DNA of 32,200 nucleotides from NCBI GenBank assembly GCA_003963005.1, contig RXJW01000185.1:1-32200 (forward strand). The letters are read 5' to 3'. The notes below the pieces were generated by a model. The model saw only the letters and a list, made by a program, of their open reading frames with translations. It searched no databases and had not been told where the DNA came from. The position numbers were made by a program, and so were the translations under genes. Positions 7,643 through 15,246 of this stretch are shown here, piece after piece; position 1 is the first letter of the stretch; the number at the start of each line of letters is the position of its first letter. This stretch comes from Burkholderiales bacterium. GTDB taxonomy: Bacteria; Pseudomonadota; Gammaproteobacteria; Burkholderiales; Burkholderiaceae_C.

Positions 7643-8161
7643 ATGCACTGCACGATCTGGCGCCATCCGAAGCCGCGCGGTGCGAACGGGCGCTGCATCG
7701 GCGGCCGGACCGACCTGCCCGTGGACCCGCGCAAGGCCAAGCGGCTGGCACATCGCATCCGCCAGCATGTGCGGCGGCACGGGCTGCCTCACGAGATCGT
7801 CACGTCGCCGCTGCGCCGGGCCGCCGACGTGGGGCGCTGGCTTCAGCGCTGGGGTTTTCGCTGGCAGGTGGATGCGGCGCTGGCCGAGATGGACTTCGGC
7901 GCCTGGGATGGCCGCGCCTGGGCCGACATCCCGCGGTCCGAGTTCGACCGCTGGATGACCGACTTCGTTGGCTTCGACTTCGACGGCGGGGAGTCGCTGC
8001 GCCAACTGCTGGCCCGTGCAGCGGCCTGGCAGCCTCCGTGCGCACTCGCCGTGGGCCATGCCGGCTGGATCAGCGCCTGGAGCTGGCGCGGTGCCGAGCC
8101 GACGCCCGCCACCTGGCCGCAATCCTTGCCGTACGGCGGCTCCGTCACCAGCGCGGCGTAG
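7643..8161 (+). CDS. histidine-phosphatase family protein, CobC-like alpha-ribazole phosphatase
   Basis: 172-residue protein of the histidine phosphatase superfamily, starting 2 nt after cobS. The N-terminal catalytic motif reads IWRHPKP rather than the usual RHGE: the Arg-His pair that carries the phosphoenzyme histidine is kept and the following Gly is replaced by Pro. SPLRRAADVGRWLQ supplies the second phosphate-binding arginine, AEMDFGAWDGRAW matches the CobC/PGM acid segment, and AVGHAGWI supplies the second histidine. By position it should dephosphorylate alpha-ribazole 5'-phosphate or the cobalamin phosphate product, completing the cobT-cobS step. It is slightly short for the family. 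The function is inferred from context and fold. Confidence 0.75.
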   Translation: MHCTIWRHPKPRGANGRCIGGRTDLPVDPRKAKRLAHRIRQHVRRHGLPHEIVTSPLRRAADVGRWLQRWGFRWQVDAALAEMDFGAWDGRAWADIPRSEFDRWMTDFVGFDFDGGESLRQLLARAAAWQPPCALAVGHAGWISAWSWRGAEPTPATWPQSLPYGGSVTSAA

Positions 8162-8220
8162 CCGCCGCAGCGCGGGCGCCAGGCTCTGCCGCGCAGACTC
8201 TTTGAGGTGTCTGACCCCGA

Positions 8221-8305
8221 GCACAAGGCGCCCGGTGGGCGGCTTGTGCCTGGCGAAGCGCCGGGCCACTGGCCCGGCGCAGTCTGCAAGACCGGCGAGG
8301 CCGGC
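8221..8305. repeat. cluster of three hairpins in a convergent intergenic gap
   Basis: The 154-nt gap between the CobC-like gene and the S9 peptidase gene, which converge, holds no gene. It contains GCACAAG (8221-8227)/CTTGTGC (8243-8249) with an inner GCCC/GGGC; a perfect 10-bp stem GCGCCGGGCC (8258-8267)/GGCCCGGCGC (8271-8280) with a 3-nt loop; and CCGGC/GCCGG (8292-8304). None has a T-tract on either strand, so they are better seen as mRNA 3'-end stabilisers or Rho-linked termination structures than as classical terminators. Confidence 0.5.
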
Positions 8306-8315
8306 AGGGGGGCGT

Positions 8316-10325
8316 CTACTTCAGCACGGTCTGCTGCATGAACAGCACGGTGGCGTAGAACTGGAAGTCCTGGTTGTCCTTCTTCTGGAAGCCATGGCCT
8401 TCGTTCTCGGCGCGCAGGTACCAGACCGGTGTGCCGCCCTGGCGCACGGTGGCCACGATCTGCTCGGCCTCGGTGTAGGGCACGCGAGGGTCGTTCTTGC
8501 CCTGCACCACGAACAGCGGCTTCTTGATCTTGGCCGCGTTGGTCAGCGGCGAGATTTTCTCCAGGTGCGCCCGCATCGCGGGGTCGCGCTCATCACCGTA
8601 CTCCACACGACGCAGGTCGCGGCGGTAGCTTTCGGTGTTGTTCAGGAAGGTCACGAAGTGCGAGATGCCCACCACGTCGATCGAGCCGGCGATGCGGTCG
8701 GCATAGTTCGTGGACACCGCCAGCGTCATGTAGCCGCCGTAGCTGCCGCCCGTGACGAGCACGCGCGAGGCGTCCAGGTCGGGCTGCGTGGCGATCCAGT
8801 CGAGCAGGGCGCCGATGTCCTTGACCGAGTCCTCGCGCTTGAAGCCGTTGTCCAGGGCCAGGAAGGTCTTGCCATAGCCGCTGGAGCCGCGCACGTTGGG
8901 CTGGATGACCGCCATGCCGAGTTCCTGCACGAAGTAGGCGCTGCGGCCCAGGAAACCGAAGGTGGCCTGCGCTTCCGGGCCGCCGTGGATGCTGATCAGC
9001 ACGGGGCGCTTGCCGGTGAACTTCTTGGGCGGCGCGGTCAGCAGGCCGGAGATGGTCAGGCCGTCGAAGCTCTTCCAGCGAATGATCTTCTGCTCGGTGA
9101 AGCCCGACGTGTCCATGCCGGGCGCGGCCGAGGCACGCGTCCACTGCTGCACCTTGCCGTCTGCCGCCAGGGCATAGATCTGGCTGGGGCCCTGGGCATT
9201 GCTGATCGAGAAGGCCAGGTCACCGCGGCCGTGGTGGTAGGCGGCCGTGCCGACGTTGCCGTTCGGCAGGGCCGCGGGGGCGGGGACTTCCTTGGCGGTT
9301 GCCGCGTCGAAGAAGTGCAGTTCGTCGCGGCCGTCCACATTGAACTGGGCCGCGAGGCGCGTGCCGTCGTCGGTGAGGGTCACGCCGCTCACATCCCACG
9401 GGATGTGCGCACTGACGCGGTCGATGCGCCCACTGGCCAGATCGAGCTTCATCAGCTCGCGGAATTCGCCGGCGCGGTCGCTGGCCAGCCAGAGGGCCCG
9501 GCCATCCGGCGACCAGCCGGCCGGCGAGTAGCTTGCCTTGGGCTCGTTGCTGCCGACGGCGGGCAGGACCTGGCGGGTGGCGCCGCTGGCGACGTCGAGC
9601 AGCCAGATCTGCGACTCGTTGGCCGACAGGTAGCGGGTCAACGACACCTGGCGCTCATCGGGTGACGGACGGCTGGCGGACCAGCCGCCACCGTCCAGCT
9701 CCGCCAGCTTGCGCCGGCCTTCGGGCTGCAACGGGTCCATCAGCCAGAAGGTGGTGGAGATCTTGCTGCGGGTGCCGCCCTGGGCCGTGCGGTCGATGGG
9801 CACCGATGAGTAGATGAGCTGGCCGCTCTTGCGCAGCCACGTGTTGAAAGCATTGCGTTCGTCGGGTTGGGTCAGCAGCACCGGCTGGGCGCCGGCCTGC
9901 TTCAACGGCAGGCGGTAGAGCTGACCGACTTCATTGCCGCCGCTGGCGCGCTCGAACACGATGTACGCGCCGGTCCGCGGCTCGTAGGTGGCCCGGGTGA
10001 CGGGGTCGGCGCCGTCGGTGAGCTGTTCGCCCTCCGTGAGTGGGGCCGTCACGCGGAAGATCTGCGCGGTGTTGGCCCCGGCCTTGCGGTGGCTCACGAG
10101 CATCTCGCGCTCGGTGGGGTGCCAATCGGAGAAGGCATGGCCGCGGAAGTCGTTGTAGCGGCCGATCGCGTCGGCCAGGCTCTGCGGCACGGGCGGAATG
10201 CCCTGCGCGACGAGGTTCGCGTTGGGCGCGACAACGGCCGCGGGCGGCGTCGGCGTGGGGCTCGCGGCGCAGGCGGCCAGCAGGGCGGTGCCGAGAGCGC
10301 AGAGGGACAGTCGAAGTCTCATCAT
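8316..10325 (-). CDS. S9-family (prolyl oligopeptidase-type) peptidase, predicted lipoprotein
   Basis: 669-residue serine peptidase. The N-terminus has a lipoprotein signal with lipobox LAAC (Cys19), so it is probably lipid-anchored in the cell envelope. Residues about 40-400 contain repeated WSPDGR/SPDER-type strands of a WD40/TolB-like propeller, which gates the active site in this family. The alpha/beta-hydrolase domain follows, with SIHGGPEAQATFGF, the nucleophile motif GGSYGGYM, the acid in VQGKNDPRVP and the histidine in NEGHGF. The start is ATG 10325 (an adjacent ATG at 10322 is equally possible). A terminator-like hairpin of the upstream Tim44-like gene lies in its leader. Such enzymes cut short peptides, often after proline or as dipeptidyl or acylaminoacyl peptidases; the specificity cannot be read here. 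Confidence 0.88.
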   Translation of the reverse strand: MMRLRLSLCALGTALLAACAASPTPTPPAAVVAPNANLVAQGIPPVPQSLADAIGRYNDFRGHAFSDWHPTEREMLVSHRKAGANTAQIFRVTAPLTEGEQLTDGADPVTRATYEPRTGAYIVFERASGGNEVGQLYRLPLKQAGAQPVLLTQPDERNAFNTWLRKSGQLIYSSVPIDRTAQGGTRSKISTTFWLMDPLQPEGRRKLAELDGGGWSASRPSPDERQVSLTRYLSANESQIWLLDVASGATRQVLPAVGSNEPKASYSPAGWSPDGRALWLASDRAGEFRELMKLDLASGRIDRVSAHIPWDVSGVTLTDDGTRLAAQFNVDGRDELHFFDAATAKEVPAPAALPNGNVGTAAYHHGRGDLAFSISNAQGPSQIYALAADGKVQQWTRASAAPGMDTSGFTEQKIIRWKSFDGLTISGLLTAPPKKFTGKRPVLISIHGGPEAQATFGFLGRSAYFVQELGMAVIQPNVRGSSGYGKTFLALDNGFKREDSVKDIGALLDWIATQPDLDASRVLVTGGSYGGYMTLAVSTNYADRIAGSIDVVGISHFVTFLNNTESYRRDLRRVEYGDERDPAMRAHLEKISPLTNAAKIKKPLFVVQGKNDPRVPYTEAEQIVATVRQGGTPVWYLRAENEGHGFQKKDNQDFQFYATVLFMQQTVLK

Positions 10326-10337
10326 GGGTGAAGGCCT

Positions 10338-10368
10338 CAAGAGGAAATGGGCGCACGAAGCGCCCATT
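10338..10368 (-). terminator. Rho-independent-type hairpin after the Tim44-like gene
   Basis: On the minus strand AATGGGCGC (10368-10360) pairs perfectly with GCGCCCATT (10354-10346) around the loop TTCGT, followed by TTTCCTCTT. The 9-bp stem is strong but the T-run is interrupted. It lies between the Tim44-like stop and the S9 peptidase start, so it may separate these genes or reduce read-through. Confidence 0.65.
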
Positions 10369-10410
10369 CTCGGTGGGTGCGGGCTCCGGTCGAACCCGCT
10401 GTGCCAGTCG

Positions 10411-11286
10411 TCATGCCGTTTGTTGGATGCCGGCGATCAACCAGCCTTCGCTGGCCTGGGTCAGGTGCCAGACCTCGTCGAAGTCCACGGCCGCCTGGTC
10501 GCTGTGCTCGCGGATCAGGCCCCAGAAGCGGACGGACACGATCTGCTGGCCGTCTTCGGTGGCCACATCGATCACACGCGCATCGAGTTGCAGCACTTCG
10601 GTGCGCTGCGCCTGGCTGCCGCGCTCCAGCAGGTCCTGCTGGATGCTGGCGTACATCTGCGGCGTGGTGAAGCGGCGCAGGTCGGCCTGGTCGCCGGCGT
10701 CGTTGGCCGCCTGCAGGCGGATGAACACCTGCTTGGCGATCTTCTCGAACCCGGCGGCATCGAAGTCGGCGGGCACCGTGGGCGCGGTGGCGGACACGGC
10801 TGCGGCCGCGGCACCACCGGCTGCCACGGGGGCCGGGTTCCAGGCCGGCTCGGCGTCACGGAAGTTGGCGCCGTTGGCACCGGCCAGCTGCGGCTTGGGT
10901 GCGGCGAAGCGGCGCATCAGGAAGCGGATCGCGATGAAGGCCAGCAGACCCAGCAGCAGCATCGTCATGAAGTTGGCCAGTTCCGCGCCGAAGCCCAGGT
11001 GGCTGGCCAATGCGGCCAGACCCAGCCCGGCAGCGAGGCCGGCGACGGGGCCGAGCCACGAACGCTTGGGGGCCGCGGCAGCCGCCGCGCCGGGGGCTGC
11101 GGCAGCTTGCTGCCCAGGCGCGGCCTGCTGCGGCGCCGCGGGCTGGGCCGGCGGTGTCTGCGGGGCGGGTTGCGTGGGCGTGCTGCGCTTCATGCCGCCG
11201 CTGGAGAGGCGCTTGGCCTCGGCATCATGCACGGGCAGGGCGACGGCCAGCAGGGTGGCGAGGGTCACAGCAAGGATGCGGTTCAC
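10411..11286 (-). CDS. Tim44-like domain protein with signal peptide and membrane segment
   Basis: 291-residue protein. An N-terminal signal-like segment ends at DAEA before KRLSSGG; a low-complexity Pro/Gln/Ala linker (about 35-75) follows; then come two adjacent hydrophobic stretches (about 78-95 and 105-122, MTMLLLGLLAFIAIRFLM). The C-terminal 130 residues look like a Tim44-like domain (FEKIAKQVFIRLQAANDAGDQ, RRFTTPQMYASI, DEVWHLTQASEGWLIAGIQQ). Bacterial members are of unknown function; the domain resembles the membrane-binding part of mitochondrial Tim44. The start codon is GTG at 11286 with GGAG 6 nt upstream. The gene follows the SDR gene on the same strand after 57 nt. Confidence 0.8.
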   Translation of the reverse strand: MNRILAVTLATLLAVALPVHDAEAKRLSSGGMKRSTPTQPAPQTPPAQPAAPQQAAPGQQAAAAPGAAAAAAPKRSWLGPVAGLAAGLGLAALASHLGFGAELANFMTMLLLGLLAFIAIRFLMRRFAAPKPQLAGANGANFRDAEPAWNPAPVAAGGAAAAAVSATAPTVPADFDAAGFEKIAKQVFIRLQAANDAGDQADLRRFTTPQMYASIQQDLLERGSQAQRTEVLQLDARVIDVATEDGQQIVSVRFWGLIREHSDQAAVDFDEVWHLTQASEGWLIAGIQQTA

Positions 11287-11343
11287 GTGAGTCTCCGGGT
11301 GAGGAATCGAACAGCCCGCAGGTGCGGACCTGACTCAGGATTT

Positions 11344-12048
11344 TCAAGCGTCTCGAATGTCTGAAACCACGGTTTTGCCGAAGTCTGGCCGCAAGAGATG
11401 CCGAACTATTGCGGTGGCCGTCGCGTCCGCCGTCTGGAGTTGCCCGGCGTCCTTGAGCCCCTGGAAACGCGCCTGCTCCGTGAAGCGGAGCGGGTCGGCG
11501 CCGCGCAGTTGCACCTGCATGTCGGTGTCGATCACGCCCGGCGCGAGGGACTCGATCGACACCCCGGGTTCCTCCAGGGCCAGCGACCGGCTGAGGTGGT
11601 CGAGGCCCGCCTTGACGGCGCAGTAGGCGACGCTGCCCGCCATCGGTCGCCGCCCGAGGCCCGAGGAGATGTTCAGAAGGCGGCGTGTGGGCACGCCGGC
11701 GGTGCCGGCCAGGAAGGCCCGGCTGAGCAAAGCCGGGGCTTCCAGGCCGACGCGCAGCGCCGCGGAGAGTTCGGCCAGATCGGTCGCGGCGAGCGGGCCG
11801 GGCTGGCTCAGCAAGGCGGCGTTGTTGATCAACGTGGCGCTTTGCCACCCGCGGTGCTCGTCCAGCCACGTCTGCAGGCGCTGCGCCGCGGGCAAGGGAT
11901 CGGCCAGGTCGAGCGCCCATTGCTCGCCCTGCAGGCCAGGGTGGGTGCGGCGGGCGATGCCGATGACGGTGTGCCCGGCCTGCGCGAGTTGTGCGGCCAG
12001 CGCGGCGCCGAGGCCGCGTGAGCTGCCGGTGACGATGAAGAGATGCAT
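11344..12048 (-). CDS. short-chain dehydrogenase/reductase
   Basis: 234-residue cytosolic NAD(P)-dependent oxidoreductase of the classical SDR fold. It has the cofactor motif TGSSRGLG (7-14), INNA (about 74-77) and the catalytic triad of Ser128/129 in NISSG, Tyr142 and Lys146 in AYCAVKAG. APGVIDTDMQ is the usual loop after the active site. ATG 12048 directly abuts the TGA of rluA, indicating translational coupling. The spacing of the T-G-S-S-R motif suggests NADP(H), as in sepiapterin-reductase-like SDRs, but the substrate cannot be assigned. Confidence 0.85.
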   Translation of the reverse strand: MHLFIVTGSSRGLGAALAAQLAQAGHTVIGIARRTHPGLQGEQWALDLADPLPAAQRLQTWLDEHRGWQSATLINNAALLSQPGPLAATDLAELSAALRVGLEAPALLSRAFLAGTAGVPTRRLLNISSGLGRRPMAGSVAYCAVKAGLDHLSRSLALEEPGVSIESLAPGVIDTDMQVQLRGADPLRFTEQARFQGLKDAGQLQTADATATAIVRHLLRPDFGKTVVSDIRDA

Positions 12049-12660
12049 TCAGAACTCCGGGGCTGAGGTGAAGTGATGGCCGGCAATCTGCAGCTCGCTG
12101 GCATGCAGCAGCAGCCGCGGGCTCGCGGTGGCGACGGCCGGTGGCGCGTAGAGCGCGTCGCCCACGATCGGATGGCCGAGCGCGGCCAGGTGCACGCGGA
12201 GCTGGTGGCTGCGGCCGGTGATCGGCTCCAGCGCCACGCGCGTGTGCGGCCCGTCGGCCCCCAGTGCCTGCCAGCGCGTCTGCGAGGGCTTGCCGCGCGC
12301 GAGGTCTACCTGTTGGCGAGGTCGGTTGGGCCAGTCGGCCGCCAGCGGCAGGTCGATCATGCCGGTCCCGGTGAGCGAACCGGCGACGATCGCGAGGTAG
12401 ACCTTCGCGACGCGCCGCTCGGCGAAGTCGGCGCTCAACGCGCGCTGGGCCTCGGGTCCGCGTGCGAACACGAGCAGGCCTGAGGTGGCCTGGTCCAGCC
12501 GATGGACGATGCGAGCGTCGGGGAAGTCCGCCTGCACCCGCGCGCTGGCGCAGTCGGGTTCGCTGCGGCCCGGCACGCTGAGCAGGCCGGCCGGCTTGTC
12601 GATGACGACCAGGCGGTCATCCGCATGGACGATCCGGACAGGTCGTGGGGTCAGCGTCAT
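12049..12660 (-). CDS. rluA: RluA-type pseudouridine synthase
   Basis: 203-residue RNA-modifying enzyme. The catalytic motif HRLDQATSGLLVFA contains Asp56, the nucleophile of pseudouridine synthases. The stretches LPLAADWPNRPRQQVD, GKPSQTRWQ and PITGRSHQLRVHLAALGHP follow the E. coli RluA pattern (23S rRNA U746 and tRNA U32) more closely than RluC/RluD, and there is no S4 domain, as in RluA. ATG 12660 matches the family N-terminus; an upstream in-frame ATG at 12702 would run into the divergent promoter region. The gene is divergent from qorA across 62 nt and is the first gene of the rluA-SDR-Tim44 set. The exact target site is inferred. Confidence 0.85.
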   Translation of the reverse strand: MTLTPRPVRIVHADDRLVVIDKPAGLLSVPGRSEPDCASARVQADFPDARIVHRLDQATSGLLVFARGPEAQRALSADFAERRVAKVYLAIVAGSLTGTGMIDLPLAADWPNRPRQQVDLARGKPSQTRWQALGADGPHTRVALEPITGRSHQLRVHLAALGHPIVGDALYAPPAVATASPRLLLHASELQIAGHHFTSAPEF

Positions 12661-12722
12661 CACCAGCGGCGTGTGTTGCGAAGGGCTGGCACGATAGCCC
12701 ACCTTGCAACAGGAGACGCTGA

Positions 12723-13709
12723 ATGACCGAGAAGGCTGTCGTGATCGAGGCGCCGGGCGGTGCCGAGCAGTTGAAGCTGGTGGACGTGACGGTCGGCGAG
12801 CCCGGCCCGGGCGAGATCCGCATCCGCCATGCTGCGTGCGGCCTGAACTACATCGACGTCTACCAGCGCAACGGCACCTACGCGTTGCCGCTGCCGGCCC
12901 GGCTCGGCATGGAAGGTGCCGGGGTGGTCGAAGCGGTCGGCGAGGGCGTCACGCACCTGAAGCCGGGCGACCGCGCAGCCTATGCCAGCCAACCGCCGGG
13001 GGCCTACACGACGGCGCGGGTCATGCCCGCCAAGTGCGTGCTCAAGCTGCCCGATGCGATCAGCTTCGAAACGGGCGCGGCCATGATGCTGAAGGGCCTG
13101 ACCGTGCAGTACCTGCTGCGCAAGACCTTGCCGCAGGGCGGCCTCCAGGCGGGCGACCACGTGCTGTTCCATGCGGCGGCGGGCGGTGTCGGCCTGATCG
13201 CCTGCCAGTGGGCCAAGGCGCTCGGTCTGCAACTGATCGCGACGGCCGGCAGCGACGAGAAATGCCAGCTCGCGCTCGACCACGGCGCCGCCCACGCCAT
13301 CAACTACCGCCGGGACGACTTTGCCGCCCGGGTGAAGGAGATCACCGGCGGGCGGGGCGTGAAGGTCGTGTACGACTCTGTGGGGGCCGACACCTGGGAG
13401 GGATCGCTGAACAGCCTCGCGCCTTTCGGCCTGCTGGCGAGCTTCGGTGGCGCGTCAGGTCCGGTCCCGCCGATTGCCATCGGCACGCTGGCGGCCAAGG
13501 GGTCGGTCTACATCACCCGGCCGACGCTGTTCACGCACATCGCGACCCACGAGTCCACCCAGGCCATGGGGGACGACCTGTTCGGCATGGTCGTGAGTGG
13601 CCAGGTCAGGACCCACATCGACCGTCGCTACGCGCTCGGCGACGTGGCGGAGGCGCACCGAGATCTGGAGGCTCGAAAGATCACGGGCAGCGCGGTGCTG
13701 CTGACCTGA
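12723..13709 (+). CDS. qorA: NADPH:quinone oxidoreductase, zeta-crystallin type
   Basis: 328-residue cytosolic medium-chain dehydrogenase/reductase without zinc sites. It has the quinone oxidoreductase N-terminus (AVVIEAPGGAEQLKLVDV), CGLNYIDVYQRNGTY, RLGMEGAGVVEAVG, and the NADPH-binding HAAAGGVGLIACQWAKALG. It closely follows the E. coli QorA pattern, reducing quinones by one-electron transfer. ATG 12723 has AGGAG 7 nt upstream. It is divergent from rluA and converges on the sensor kinase gene, with a single nucleotide between the two stop codons, so transcripts must overlap at their 3' ends. Confidence 0.9.
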   Translation: MTEKAVVIEAPGGAEQLKLVDVTVGEPGPGEIRIRHAACGLNYIDVYQRNGTYALPLPARLGMEGAGVVEAVGEGVTHLKPGDRAAYASQPPGAYTTARVMPAKCVLKLPDAISFETGAAMMLKGLTVQYLLRKTLPQGGLQAGDHVLFHAAAGGVGLIACQWAKALGLQLIATAGSDEKCQLALDHGAAHAINYRRDDFAARVKEITGGRGVKVVYDSVGADTWEGSLNSLAPFGLLASFGGASGPVPPIAIGTLAAKGSVYITRPTLFTHIATHESTQAMGDDLFGMVVSGQVRTHIDRRYALGDVAEAHRDLEARKITGSAVLLT

Positions 13710-13710
13710 G

Positions 13711-15207
13711 TCAGAGGATCCGGCGCAGGCCGACCTCGAACGTGAAGCACGAGCCCACGCCGGGTTCGCTCTCCACGCGAACACCGCCGTCCATCAGCGC
13801 CACCAGGCGCTGCACGATGGTCAGGCCGAGGCCCGTCCCGCCGTAGCGGCGCGTGATGCTGCCGTCGGCCTGGATGAAGGGGTCGAAGATCTGGCCGATC
13901 TGGTCGCGTGTCATGCCGATGCCCGTGTCCGTGACCGCGCAGCGCAGTCGCAGGCAGGCCGGCGGATCGCCGTCGTGGGCATCGGCCAGCGCGATCTCGA
14001 CGCGCACCTCGCCGTGCTCCGTGAACTTCAAGGCGTTGCCCACGAGGTTGATCAGCACCTGGCGCAGCCGCAGCGCGTCCCCCACCATCCAGGACGGCAC
14101 GCCGGGTTGCACGCGCGTGTGCAGCTGGATGCCCTTGTCGTGCGCCTGCAGCAGCAGCGGCTGCAGGGCCTCGCCGAGGCAGTCGTGCAGGCTGAAGGGC
14201 GCCTCTTCGATGACCACCCGGCCGGCCTCGATCTTGGCGACGTCCAGCAGGTCGTTGATGATGGTCATCAGCCCCTTGGCTGACTGGTGGGCCAGGCTGA
14301 TGAAGCGCCGCTGGCGGTCATCCAGGTCGGTCTGCAGCACCAGCTCCGTGAGGCCGAGCACGCCGTTCATCGGGGTGCGGATCTCATGGCTCATGTTGGC
14401 CAGAAACGCGCTCTTGGCCTGGCTCGCAGCTTCGGCCGCCTCACGGGCAGCCACCAAGGCGGCCTGGCTGGCCTTGAGGTCCGCGATGTCGCGGGCGTTC
14501 AGCAGCATCACGGTGTCGCCGGACACCGGGTCGCGCATCGGTCGGGCATCCAGGGCATGCCAGCGCACGCCGGCGAGCGTCAGCAGTTCAACGTCCTGGC
14601 GGCAGGTGTCGCCGCGCATCACGCGGTCGAAGATGTTGTCGGCGTCTTGTGCGTGGGCGAAGAGGCGTGAGAACTCGGTGCCGCCTGGCGGCGGGGGCGT
14701 GTCGCCGAAGGTGACGGCGGCTGCGGGGTTGCGCATCAGCAACTCACCCTGGCACAAGCCGAACACCGCGATGCGCACGCTGGTGTGCTGCAGGGCCTCC
14801 AGGCCGCGCAGCATGGCGAGGTCGGCACCCCCGCCGAGCGAGTCGGCCGCGAAGAGCATCACCTGGCGACGATCCGGCGTGCGGATGCCGCGGGAGACCA
14901 GCATCACGGTCGTGGGTTCGCCCTTGGGATAGAGCGTCCAGAGCTCCCGCACGATCTTGCCCTGCGCATGATCGGCCGCCGTGACGGCCAGGCGTTCGCG
15001 CACCGCGTCACCGTGCTCCGAGAAGTTGCGCGACAGAAACTCCTCGGCGCTGTCGGCATGCCAGAAGCGCAAGGCCGCCGGGTTGGCCCAGAGGTTGCGT
15101 TGTTGTTCGGGGTCGAACACCCACAAGGGGACGTCGAGCCAGTCGTAGTGGCCCAGGCTGGCGAAGTCGAGGAGCATGGCAGGCGGGAAGCGGCGCGCGA
15201 TTGTCAC
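13711..15207 (-). CDS. cytosolic PAS-domain sensor histidine kinase
   Basis: 498-residue hybrid-type histidine kinase without a receiver domain or membrane segment. Residues about 20-125 and 140-245 look like two PAS-type sensor regions (WVFDPEQQRNLWANPAALRFW; VFGLCQGELLMRNPAAAVTFG). A short coiled coil (SQAALVAAREAAEAASQAK) leads to the H-box AFLANMSHEIRTPMNG with phospho-accepting His274. The ATPase motifs are NLVGNALKFT, DTGIGM, FIQADGSITR and YGGTGLGLT. No response regulator gene is adjacent, so the partner is elsewhere. The start is uncertain: GTG 15207 gives the longest frame, but ATG 15177 (MLLDFASLGHYDW) is possible; neither has a good ribosome site, and the GTG lies inside a direct repeat. 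Confidence 0.85.
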   Translation of the reverse strand: MTIARRFPPAMLLDFASLGHYDWLDVPLWVFDPEQQRNLWANPAALRFWHADSAEEFLSRNFSEHGDAVRERLAVTAADHAQGKIVRELWTLYPKGEPTTVMLVSRGIRTPDRRQVMLFAADSLGGGADLAMLRGLEALQHTSVRIAVFGLCQGELLMRNPAAAVTFGDTPPPPGGTEFSRLFAHAQDADNIFDRVMRGDTCRQDVELLTLAGVRWHALDARPMRDPVSGDTVMLLNARDIADLKASQAALVAAREAAEAASQAKSAFLANMSHEIRTPMNGVLGLTELVLQTDLDDRQRRFISLAHQSAKGLMTIINDLLDVAKIEAGRVVIEEAPFSLHDCLGEALQPLLLQAHDKGIQLHTRVQPGVPSWMVGDALRLRQVLINLVGNALKFTEHGEVRVEIALADAHDGDPPACLRLRCAVTDTGIGMTRDQIGQIFDPFIQADGSITRRYGGTGLGLTIVQRLVALMDGGVRVESEPGVGSCFTFEVGLRRIL

Positions 15208-15217
15208 CGCTTGTCAC
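15201..15217. repeat. tandem TTGTCAC repeat upstream of the kinase
   Basis: TTGTCAC occurs at 15201-15207 and again at 15211-15217, ten bases apart, which is about one helical turn. The pair overlaps the possible GTG start of the kinase and sits just after the DUF2189 gene, in a position suited to a dimeric regulator. It favours ATG 15177 as the real start. The length is short enough for chance to matter. Confidence 0.3.
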
Positions 15218-15230
15218 AACTGCCCCCGTG

Positions 15231-15246
15231 AACTAGTGCGCTAGTT
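15231..15246. repeat. palindrome at the DUF2189 stop codon
   Basis: AACTAG and CTAGTT form perfect 6-bp arms around TGCG; the right arm includes the TAG stop of the DUF2189 gene. It could be a weak mRNA 3'-end hairpin or an operator for the downstream kinase gene. There is no T-tract on either strand. Confidence 0.35.

Noticed and set aside
12687..12708. Possible sigma-54 promoter TGGCACG ... TTGCA before qorA
   Set aside because: The two boxes are separated by 10 nt rather than 4, so the GG and GC elements are not on the required spacing.
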